A stretch of 9,873 bases of DNA, from assembly GCA_964414205.1 (NCBI GenBank), contig CAYPVP010000055.1:1-9873 (forward strand). The letters are read 5' to 3'. Positions 1 to 5,100 of this stretch are shown here, in pieces. The notes beneath the pieces were generated by a model, which was given only the letters and a program-made list of their open reading frames with translations, ran no database searches and was not told the origin of the DNA. The position numbers and the translations under genes are program-made. Source of the stretch: STD2-102 sp964414205 (lineage in GTDB: Bacteria > Bacillota > Clostridia > Christensenellales > CAG-917). Every line of letters begins with the position of its first letter. Position 1 is the first letter of the stretch.

Positions 1-65
1 TAAAAGAGAAACCACAGCAATTTAGAGATAGAGTAACACGAGGCAGTTTTTGGAGAAAAAAATGA
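1..65 (+). CDS. 3' end of an unidentified gene, cut by the window edge
   Basis: In the third forward frame, codons run open from position 3 to a TGA stop at 63-65. The visible tail is about 20 residues, basic and aromatic (ending GSFWRKK). The other two forward frames hit stops at once (TAA at 1-3, TAG at 23-25). The main support is the 4-base ATGA overlap with the next gene's start at 62, the usual arrangement of translationally coupled genes. The tail is too short to assign a family. The downstream winged-helix-like protein would fit a DNA-processing or restriction neighbourhood, but that is inference only. Confidence 0.5.
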   Translation, partial: KEKPQQFRDRVTRGSFWRKK

Positions 66-325
66 ATAGAATATCATGGTTAGAAATTGTAGAAGAGGCT
101 TTTGGTGAAACAAATGTAGAGTTGCATTTGAATGAGATATATAAGCGTGTATATCATTTAATTAGTTCAAAATATCATGAAAAACAAAGTGTTAAAAATG
201 TTGAAGCTGTTGTAAGAGGTACAATGGAAAAGAATTCAAAAGATTCTGACGCTTTTAATAAAGTAAATAATAGATTTAAAATAACTAGAAATAAAGGAGA
301 AGGTTATTGGATGATGTTAGATTAA
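62..325 (+). CDS. Small winged-helix-like (HARE-HTH / Mrr N-terminal type) protein
   Basis: An 87-residue protein. The ATG at 62 is preferred over a TTG at 50 because GGAG at 52-55 sits 6 bases before it, and because the upstream gene's TGA overlaps it as ATGA. The N-terminal half (WLEIVEEAF, then LHLNEIYKRV, residues 6-30) has the helix pattern of winged-helix domains that accompany restriction and HNH endonucleases. The C-terminal part (VRGTMEKNS at 51-59, F65, F72 and KGEGYW at 78-83) matches the 'R..lq..s.dS..F...F....G.GyW.l' pattern that I associate with such domains. No nuclease motif is present. It is probably a stand-alone DNA-binding or specificity partner of the truncated upstream gene. 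The family call rests on pattern resemblance and the function is inferred. Confidence 0.55.
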   Translation: MNRISWLEIVEEAFGETNVELHLNEIYKRVYHLISSKYHEKQSVKNVEAVVRGTMEKNSKDSDAFNKVNNRFKITRNKGEGYWMMLD

Positions 326-330
326 ATCAT

Positions 331-368
331 AACATAAAAAAACAACACTTTAGTCGTTTTTTTATGTT
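331..368. terminator. Hairpin between convergent genes, probable bidirectional terminator
   Basis: A perfect 13-bp inverted repeat pairs 331-343 (AACATAAAAAAAC) with 356-368 around a 12-base loop. It starts 5 bases after the winged-helix gene's stop and also lies downstream of the minus-strand glycosylase gene. The seven-base T run is inside the 3' arm, as in an A-tract/T-tract hairpin that can work in either direction. There is no long U tract beyond the stem, so it may be weak. Confidence 0.6.
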
Positions 369-466
369 ATTTACATGTTTTTGCATTAGAAATTTATATT
401 TAGGATGCGATTTTTAATTAAGTACATATTTTATTGTAGTTTCAAAAGAATTTAAATTATTTTAAC

Positions 467-943
467 TTATAGATATAACTGCCCTTGTAAAGTGATTTTC
501 CAAGTGTTGGCATCAAATTTTGTGTTTGCTGGACTTGTTGATGGCATGCAGATTGCAATTGGTGCTAAATTGGGAAAATGTTTGCAAAGTAAGGCATAGG
601 ACTTTTGTCCATTGCATAAAATTTTTGTAATATTTGTTTGTGAAATTAAAAATGGAATGTCTGCAATGATGGGGCACTTTATGTTTGTATCGAGCGAACC
701 TTCGATTTCACAAGATTCAACAACATCCCACAATGCAATTTTGTGTGAAATTAGCAATTCCTTTTTTGCTAAAATTGTTTCTGGCATTGACTCGTTTAGC
801 AATGTTGCCATCAGTTTCCAAAATTTGTTTTGTTTGTTGCCATAGTAAAACTCTTCAATGCGAGATTTTACTGATGGAAAACTTCCCAAAATCAAAATTT
901 CTGAATTACTGCTATATAGGGGTTCAAATCCTTGTTTTCTCAT
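467..943 (-). CDS. DNA-deoxyinosine (hypoxanthine) glycosylase, UDG superfamily family 6
   Basis: A 158-residue protein, a normal full length for this family. It excises deaminated purine (hypoxanthine) from DNA, starting base-excision repair in the cytoplasm. The family motifs are present in order: ILGSFPSVKSR (residues 18-28), FYYGNKQNKFW (32-42, including the conserved N39 that is important for catalysis in characterised members), LWDVVESCEIEGSLD (71-85), NGQK (111-114), and PSTSPAN (134-140) near the C-terminus. The start places the first motif about 20 residues in, as in relatives, so the ATG at 941-943 is likely right. There is no ribosome binding site; a -35/-10 pair lies directly upstream. 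It is transcribed alone, convergent with the winged-helix gene and separated from dpaB by a terminator. I am confident of the family; substrate preference is inferred from it. Confidence 0.9.
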   Translation of the reverse strand: MRKQGFEPLYSSNSEILILGSFPSVKSRIEEFYYGNKQNKFWKLMATLLNESMPETILAKKELLISHKIALWDVVESCEIEGSLDTNIKCPIIADIPFLISQTNITKILCNGQKSYALLCKHFPNLAPIAICMPSTSPANTKFDANTWKITLQGQLYL

Positions 944-951
944 ATTTTGAT

Positions 952-979
952 TTTATACTTTTTGCAAACCATAATGCAA
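952..979 (-). promoter_or_regulatory. Candidate vegetative promoter of the glycosylase gene
   Basis: On the minus strand TTGCAT (979-974) and TATAAA (957-952) are separated by 16 bases. The -10 ends only 8 bases before the ATG, so the transcript would start at or just before the start codon. This fits the absence of a Shine-Dalgarno sequence. It is a weak call in AT-rich DNA. Confidence 0.35.
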
Positions 980-1169
980 TGGTAAATTAAATTTTCACTA
1001 TTTAATTTTAAATTTTTTGCTCGCTGTTATATTATGAAAAAATTTCATTAAAAATATGTTTATTATTGCAAAAATTTTCCAATAATAAAAAAAAATTTGT
1101 AAAGTAATAATTTTTATTATGAAAATTGATTGTTTATTTTTATGTTAATTTATTTTATGTTGAAAAAGC
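980..1169. other. AT-rich intergenic spacer with short inverted repeats
   Basis: No open reading frame is supported in this stretch. It contains perfect inverted repeats TATTATTG (1061-1068) with CAATAATA (1080-1087), and ATAATAAAAA (1082-1091) with TTTTTATTAT (1111-1120), plus several A-tracts. The sequence is so AT-rich that such repeats may arise by chance. No function is assigned. Confidence 0.4.
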
Positions 1170-1196
1170 AAAATGACACATATCAATGTGCCTTTT
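1170..1196 (-). terminator. Terminator of the dpaA-dpaB operon
   Basis: GACACAT (1175-1181) pairs with ATGTGCC (1186-1192) with one G-U pair and a 4-base loop, extended by A/T pairs around a single bulge. Read on the minus strand it is followed by ATTTTGCTTTTT and lies about 40 bases past the dpaB stop. T runs flank it on the other side as well, so it could also act on plus-strand transcripts. Confidence 0.6.
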
Positions 1197-1236
1197 GTGT
1201 TTTAATATGAAATTTTAACAAATAATAATGCTTTTT

Positions 1237-1818
1237 CTATGTGTTTTTTCGTTCATAGAAAAGGGGTTCAAGTTGTTTGCCTTTAAATGCTTCTTCGCAA
1301 GTTTCATAAGTGAGTTTTGTATTCGCAATGATAGAGTTTGTTTTGTTTGTTGGAGCGTCTTGATTGAATGGAACAAAATAAACATTTTTGGTGTTGAGCA
1401 ACTGTCCAATGTTTTTTGCGTTTGCCCCCAAAGCATCATTGGATGAAATTGAAATTACAATTGGACGATTGTTTCTCAATTCTGCTTTGATTGCCATTGT
1501 TACAGGTGTATCTGTTATGCCGTGTGCCATTTTTGCCAAAGTGTTTCCTGTGCATGGCGAAACAACAACCATATCAAGTGACAATTTGTTTCCAATTGGT
1601 TCAGCATCGATAATAGTATTAATAATTTTCTTTTTGCAAAGATTTTCTACTTCTTCAATAAAATCACTTGCTTTGAAAAATCTTGTGTCAAAAGTTGAAG
1701 CATTAAAACTTAGAATAGGGAACAAGTCGTAATCATGAAATATTAGATTTTCAATTGTTTCCAATGTGTTTTTGAAGGTGCAAAATGACCCTGTAATTGC
1801 AAAACCTACTTTTTTCAT
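1237..1818 (-). CDS. spoVFB: Dipicolinate synthase subunit B, flavoprotein (SpoVFB/DpaB)
   Basis: A 193-residue protein, close to the roughly 200 residues of the Bacillus subtilis protein. With DpaA it oxidises the lysine-pathway intermediate dihydrodipicolinate to dipicolinic acid in the mother cell, from where it is loaded into the forespore. The fold is a flavoprotein of the UbiX/Dfp type. The nucleotide-binding start is GFAITGSFCTF (residues 5-15). Further in come VVVSPCTGNTLAKMAHGITD with the family's SPCTGNT, then SSNDALGANAKNIG, VYFVPFNQDAP and the lysine-rich KTNS. The ATG at 1818-1816 overlaps the dpaA stop as ATGA, and GGGAGA at 1830-1825 is placed 6 bases upstream inside dpaA. This means coupled translation and a two-gene operon. 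Family and role are secure. Confidence 0.95.
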   Translation of the reverse strand: MKKVGFAITGSFCTFKNTLETIENLIFHDYDLFPILSFNASTFDTRFFKASDFIEEVENLCKKKIINTIIDAEPIGNKLSLDMVVVSPCTGNTLAKMAHGITDTPVTMAIKAELRNNRPIVISISSNDALGANAKNIGQLLNTKNVYFVPFNQDAPTNKTNSIIANTKLTYETCEEAFKGKQLEPLFYERKNT

Positions 1819-2567
1819 TTTAATTCTCCCAAAACTTCTTTGATGTATTCAGCCATAAGTTTTCCTGCTGTTGAAGGCGAAAATTTTGCAGGAAGTGCTG
1901 GATAGAGTGCACCATTTATACCCAAAGAAACTGCCAGTTCTAAATTTATTGAAGGAATTGACGCGACATCAACAAAAGTCATTTTGTGTGCTGTATCAAA
2001 AGGAATGTTTTTCAATTTATTGTCACTGATAATTTGAGTTGGAGCAGTGTTGATGATTGTTTCAAACTCTTCCAATTGCAAATCGTTGTAGTCAATGATT
2101 TTTTCTGCAAATGCTTCGGCATATTTTTTTGCAGAAGTGCAAAGTGAAAATTCCACACCCAATCGAGTCAGCAATCTTGCCAAACTCGAACCGATTCTGC
2201 CAAAGCCGACAATCAAAATTTTTTGATTGAACACAGATTTTTTTGTTTGTGAAATCATTATTGATAAAACAGCCTCTGCTGTTAGTTTTGCGTTTTCCAA
2301 TGTGAATTTTTCGCTGTCAGAAAAAGAAAAAAACTGAATATTTTTGTCTTGACAAATTTTTTTTGCATTTTGAAAGAACTTGCCAAAGCAAAGAATGGAA
2401 TTTTTCTCAAAACCGTTTGCTATGTCATCATCAATTTTGACATTGGGAGAGAAGCAATAAACTTTTTTTTCATCATCATCTTGATAGACTGCAAGTTCTG
2501 ATGCACAACTTTCTATTCGTGCATCAAAAATTGGATATATAAAATTGTATTTGTTTTCGATTTTCAT
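1815..2567 (-). CDS. spoVFA: Dipicolinate synthase subunit A (SpoVFA/DpaA), divergent and short
   Basis: The dehydrogenase-like subunit that makes dipicolinic acid with DpaB. I start it at the ATG at 2567 (250 residues). A longer open frame reaches 2735, but the extra 56 residues are hydrophobic, unlike the family, and overlap the divergent ATPase gene. The N-terminal FDAR (residues 14-17) aligns with the family's GGDxR segment. A Rossmann motif VGFGRIGSS sits at 120-128. TAEAV (96-100), NTAPTQII (173-180), VDVAS (199-203) and SPSTAGKLMAE (230-240) match conserved C-terminal blocks. It is about 45 residues shorter than B. subtilis SpoVFA, mostly in the N-terminal domain, and lacks the usual PGG after the DxAS motif. 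There is no ribosome binding site before the ATG. Synteny with dpaB makes the identity firm. Confidence 0.88.
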   Translation of the reverse strand: MKIENKYNFIYPIFDARIESCASELAVYQDDDEKKVYCFSPNVKIDDDIANGFEKNSILCFGKFFQNAKKICQDKNIQFFSFSDSEKFTLENAKLTAEAVLSIMISQTKKSVFNQKILIVGFGRIGSSLARLLTRLGVEFSLCTSAKKYAEAFAEKIIDYNDLQLEEFETIINTAPTQIISDNKLKNIPFDTAHKMTFVDVASIPSINLELAVSLGINGALYPALPAKFSPSTAGKLMAEYIKEVLGELK

Positions 2568-2571
2568 AATG

Positions 2572-2602
2572 CATTCTATGAAACAAAAAAAAACTTTGTC
2601 AA
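2572..2602 (-). promoter_or_regulatory. Candidate promoter of dpaA-dpaB (sigma-A-like or sigma-K-like)
   Basis: On the minus strand a perfect TTGACA (2602-2597) is 18 bases from TAGAAT (2578-2573). The same stretch also reads as the sigma-K pattern: AC (2599-2598), 17 bases, then CATAGAATG (2580-2572), which differs from CATANNNTA only at the last base. dpaAB is a late mother-cell operon in other spore formers, so sigma K is the biologically expected reading. Both readings put the transcript start at or next to the dpaA ATG. Confidence 0.45.
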
Positions 2603-2610
2603 TGTTGCCA

Positions 2611-2637
2611 ACAAATTTTTGAAAAAAACATACAATA
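2611..2637 (+). promoter_or_regulatory. Sigma-K-type (sporulation mother-cell) promoter candidate for the ATPase gene
   Basis: AC at 2611-2612, a 16-base spacer, and CATACAATA at 2629-2637 fit the sigma-K consensus AC-N16/17-CATANNNTA. CATACAAT alone also matches the sigma-E -10, but no good sigma-E -35 is seen. A TATAAT at 2636-2641 overlaps without a good sigma-A -35. Transcription would begin near 2644, just before the ribosome binding site. Confidence 0.5.
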
Positions 2638-2648
2638 TAATATTGATT

Positions 2649-2656
2649 GAGGTGAT
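2649..2656 (+). promoter_or_regulatory. Strong ribosome binding site that fixes the ATPase start
   Basis: GAGGTGAT is complementary to the 3' end of 16S rRNA and lies directly before the ATG at 2658. It argues against an upstream in-frame ATG at 2619, which has no such site and lies upstream of the candidate promoter's -10. Confidence 0.85.
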
Positions 2657-2657
2657 T

Positions 2658-3656
2658 ATGGAGCGATTTTTTTTGGGAAGCAATACTCCACAAGGTTATG
2701 TGGGATTTTATAATGAGCGATTTGAAGAAGCGCAAAAAATTTGGATTTTGAAAGGTGGTCCAGGCACTGGCAAAAGCACTTTGATGAAAAAAATAGCCTC
2801 CGAAGCGATTGAGCGAGGAGAAGACTATGAATTGTGGATGTGTTCAGGTGACCCAAAAAGTCTTGACGGCATTTTTTTGAAAGAAAGAAAAACTATGGTT
2901 GTTGATGGAACAAATCCTCACCCAGCAGAACCAGTTGTTCCCGTTTTAAAAGAAAACATAGTTAACCTTTTAGAATGTGTTGACGATAAGAAATTGGAAA
3001 AATACAAAAATGAAATTTTGCAAAATTGCAATGAAAAAAAAGTTTATTATCATTCTGCATACCATCAACTTCTGGCTTCACAAGAACTGTTGAAAAGCAA
3101 AAGAGAAGAATTTGAAAAAAAAGTTTCAAAAGAAAAATTGTTGCAACTTGCCAAAAGTTTAGCAAATCATATACAAAATTATGAATCAAAAAAAATTCAA
3201 TTTTCAAGGGCATTGACAGCCGATGGATTTGTGGAATATAAAGACCAATTTAAAGAAAGAGTCATAGTTGGTTTGAAATGTGAAGATGTGGAAATTGCAC
3301 ATGCTTTTTTTGACATTTTGAAATCACAACTCTCAGGATATTCGGCGTTTCAAGACACCATGCAACCAAATTGCACACTTGCTCTTACTGTTGGAAAGTT
3401 TGGAATTGTTGTGTGCGATGGCTGTTTTGTGCCAAATGAAATCATTGATTTGAATTCATCGTTGAAAGAAGAAATAAGGTATGATTTTTTTGAAGAAAAG
3501 AAATTGTCTGACCGTCTTGTAGCGCTTGCAATCAAAAATCTTTTTGAAGCAAGAGAATCTCATTTTAAAACTGAAAAATTTTTTGTTGAGGCAATGAATT
3601 TTGAAATGTTGAATGAAAAATCTGAAAAGTTGTTGATGCAAATTTTTGATTTTTAA
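2658..3656 (+). CDS. P-loop ATPase of the two-half PRK06851-like family
   Basis: A 332-residue protein. The first half carries a clear Walker A, LKGGPGTGKSTLMKK (residues 31-45), then CSGDPKSLDGI (62-72) and a Walker B-like MVVDGTNPH (80-88). Relatives I recall are about 370 residues with two similar halves, each with its own Walker A. Here the second half begins at FSRALTADGFVEY (182-194) and keeps VVCDG (251-255) and an FVEAMNFEMLNEKSEKL tail (309-325). At the expected second Walker A, however, it reads RVIVGLKCEDVE, with no GxxGxGKS. Only one ATP site is therefore likely. The family's function is not established to my knowledge. It is divergent from dpaA across a 90-base spacer with a sigma-K-type promoter, which suggests a role in late sporulation. 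No membrane segment is visible, so it is probably cytoplasmic. Confidence 0.82.
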   Translation: MERFFLGSNTPQGYVGFYNERFEEAQKIWILKGGPGTGKSTLMKKIASEAIERGEDYELWMCSGDPKSLDGIFLKERKTMVVDGTNPHPAEPVVPVLKENIVNLLECVDDKKLEKYKNEILQNCNEKKVYYHSAYHQLLASQELLKSKREEFEKKVSKEKLLQLAKSLANHIQNYESKKIQFSRALTADGFVEYKDQFKERVIVGLKCEDVEIAHAFFDILKSQLSGYSAFQDTMQPNCTLALTVGKFGIVVCDGCFVPNEIIDLNSSLKEEIRYDFFEEKKLSDRLVALAIKNLFEARESHFKTEKFFVEAMNFEMLNEKSEKLLMQIFDF

Positions 3657-3659
3657 TGC

Positions 3660-3687
3660 TTGATATAATTGCAAATAGATGTATAAT
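3660..3687 (+). promoter_or_regulatory. Promoter candidate for the acyltransferase gene
   Basis: TTGATA (3660-3665), 16 bases, then TATAAT (3682-3687). The -10 ends 6 bases before the ATG at 3694, so the message would be leaderless. An overlapping extended -10, TGATATAAT (3661-3669), could instead start transcripts near 3676, just before another in-frame ATG at 3679. Confidence 0.5.
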
Positions 3688-3693
3688 TATCAT

Positions 3694-4932
3694 ATGAAAA
3701 ACAAGAAAAATTGCAAGAAAAGAAAAAAGAATGATTTGATTACGCCCCTTGGAATGTTTTATTATTATTCGTTTGGTATGGTGTCAAAAGTGTGGCAAAA
3801 AATTTTCAAAGTTTCTTTGAAAAAAACCGATGAATTTTGTGAAGCAGAAAAAAAGCCAATGCTATTGCTAGCAAATCATGTTTCAACATTTGACATTATG
3901 ACAATCATGTTGGGACTTTATCCTTACAAACAAAACTTTGTAGTTGCAGAGCAAATGAAATATAGAAGTTTTGCACATGCCCATGTTTTGAAAAACTTTG
4001 GTGCAATATACAAAAAACAATTTTATTCTGACTTTTCGTGCGTTAGAAACATCAAAAAGAATCTAGATGCAGGAATTCATGTTGTTGTTTGCCCAGAAGG
4101 AAAAGTTTCAGATGACGGAATCACTCAGCCAATAGGTTTTTCAAATGCAAAACTTATAAAATGGCTTGGATATCCTGTTGGCGTCCTTGTCAATCATGGT
4201 GGTGGACTTTCAAAACCAAAATGGGGTGGCAAAGGATTCAGAAAAGGAAAAATTGAACTTGAATGCAAAATGATTTTGACATCTGAGCAAACAAAGTCAA
4301 TGAATAATGATGAAATTTTTGAACTTGTACAAAAAGAATTGTATAACAACGAACACAAATATCAAGTTGAGAATGGCATTAAGTTTAAGTTTGCAAAACC
4401 AGCAGATGGTCTTGACAAGATTTTGTATAAATGCCCAAAGTGTCAAGAAGAATTTGAAATTGTTTCAGATGGGAACTTTTTAACCTGCAAAAAGTGTGGA
4501 AATAAGGTTCAATATGATGAATATGGAAAAATCACTCCTGTTGGAGATGCTGTGTCGTTCAGCCGAATTGATGTATGGAGAGATTTTGAAAGAAAATCGG
4601 TATGCAAAGAATTGAACAAAGAAAATTTCTTGTTGCAAACAGAAGTTGAACACTTTGTGGCAGATGAAAAAAACAAAAATCGAATGAAACTGTTTGATTG
4701 TGGCAAATTGACGATGGACAAAGAAAACATAACTTATCGTTCCGAAACAAACGAATTGGTTTTTTCTTTGGACAATATGTTGTCAATTGCGTCAATGCCA
4801 AAAGAGTCAATCACACTTTATCTTGAAGGAAAAATGCACAAGTTTAAAATTGTTGGAAAAGTCTCATCAAGCAAATTCACAATTGCTGTTGAAGAACTAG
4901 GAAAAATAAAAAATTTTAATGTTAAGGCATAG
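3694..4932 (+). CDS. PlsC-like lysophospholipid acyltransferase with C-terminal zinc ribbon
   Basis: A 412-residue protein from the ATG at 3694; an in-frame ATG at 3679 would add five residues, and neither has a ribosome binding site. It probably transfers an acyl group to 1-acyl-glycerol-3-phosphate (or a similar lysolipid) at the inner membrane face. Residues 1-13 are strongly basic and 20-40 aromatic and hydrophobic, fitting membrane association. The acyltransferase motifs are NHVSTFD (61-67, the catalytic HX4D), NFGAIYKKQF (101-110), VVCPEGKVSDDG (131-142, the PEG block) and PVGVLVNHGG (161-170). At 247-268 four cysteines (CPKC, 14 residues, CKKC) form a zinc ribbon, followed by a beta-rich tail with FSRIDVWRDFER (289-300). 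I recall this extended form in Clostridia, but the tail's role is unknown. It follows the ATPase by 37 bases with its own promoter and ends at a strong terminator. Confidence 0.87.
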   Translation: MKNKKNCKKRKKNDLITPLGMFYYYSFGMVSKVWQKIFKVSLKKTDEFCEAEKKPMLLLANHVSTFDIMTIMLGLYPYKQNFVVAEQMKYRSFAHAHVLKNFGAIYKKQFYSDFSCVRNIKKNLDAGIHVVVCPEGKVSDDGITQPIGFSNAKLIKWLGYPVGVLVNHGGGLSKPKWGGKGFRKGKIELECKMILTSEQTKSMNNDEIFELVQKELYNNEHKYQVENGIKFKFAKPADGLDKILYKCPKCQEEFEIVSDGNFLTCKKCGNKVQYDEYGKITPVGDAVSFSRIDVWRDFERKSVCKELNKENFLLQTEVEHFVADEKNKNRMKLFDCGKLTMDKENITYRSETNELVFSLDNMLSIASMPKESITLYLEGKMHKFKIVGKVSSSKFTIAVEELGKIKNFNVKA

Positions 4933-4954
4933 GCTATATTGGTGATAGAATAGT

Positions 4955-4986
4955 AAAAAGCAATCAATTTGATGATTGCTTTTTTT
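4955..4986 (+). terminator. Rho-independent terminator after the acyltransferase gene
   Basis: A 12-bp perfect stem pairs 4955-4966 (AAAAAGCAATCA) with 4973-4984 around a 6-base loop. A run of seven T residues (4980-4986) completes it. It lies 22 bases after the stop codon and separates this gene from the lipoprotein gene. Confidence 0.9.
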
Positions 4987-5038
4987 ATATCAAATTCAAT
5001 ATTGACATACCTAGGGTTTGTATGGTAGAGTATTGATG

Positions 5039-5044
5039 TATAAT
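5039..5044 (+). promoter_or_regulatory. Candidate -10 element of the lipoprotein gene
   Basis: TATAAT lies inside an 11-base string (GATGTATAATT, 5035-5045) that also occurs at the acyltransferase promoter (3678-3688). A matching -35 is poor. A perfect TTGACA at 5002-5007 is too far for this -10, but could pair weakly with TAGAGT (5026-5031) at 18 bases. Transcription from TATAAT would start near 5051. Confidence 0.4.
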
Positions 5045-5052
5045 TGTGTATA

Positions 5053-5086
5053 AATGCTAAGGACAAGAATTTGTTGAATTGGCATT
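5053..5086 (+). promoter_or_regulatory. 5' leader hairpin directly before the lipoprotein ribosome binding site
   Basis: AATGCTAA (5053-5060) pairs with TTGGCATT (5079-5086, one G-U pair), and inside it ACAA (5063-5066) pairs with TTGT (5071-5074) around a GAAT loop. The Shine-Dalgarno GGGAGG (5091-5096) starts 4 bases after the stem. If transcription begins near 5051, the hairpin is at the very 5' end of the message, which would suit mRNA protection or control of initiation. Structure only; it does not match a riboswitch class I know. Confidence 0.35.
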
Positions 5087-5100
5087 GTTTGGGAGGATTT

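Noticed and set aside
612..990. Plus-strand open frames across the glycosylase gene
   Set aside because: They are antisense shadows of a gene with full family motifs, and they lack ribosome binding sites.
980..1170. CRISPR array or replication origin in the AT-rich gap
   Set aside because: There are no regularly spaced direct repeats and no cluster of DnaA boxes.
2619..2657. Earlier ATG for the ATPase
   Set aside because: The ribosome binding site GAGGTGAT lies inside this extension, and the sigma-K-type -10 falls after the earlier ATG.
2568..2735. N-terminal extension of dpaA upstream of the ATG at 2567
   Set aside because: It overlaps the ATPase coding region, does not resemble known DpaA N-termini, and is cut by the shared promoter region.
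5044..5100. Earlier start for the lipoprotein
   Set aside because: It would put 19 polar residues before a textbook lipoprotein signal peptide, and it ignores the GGGAGG site before 5101.
4987..5100. Riboswitch or T-box in the lipoprotein leader
   Set aside because: No conserved riboswitch core or terminator/antiterminator pair was found; only one simple hairpin is visible.
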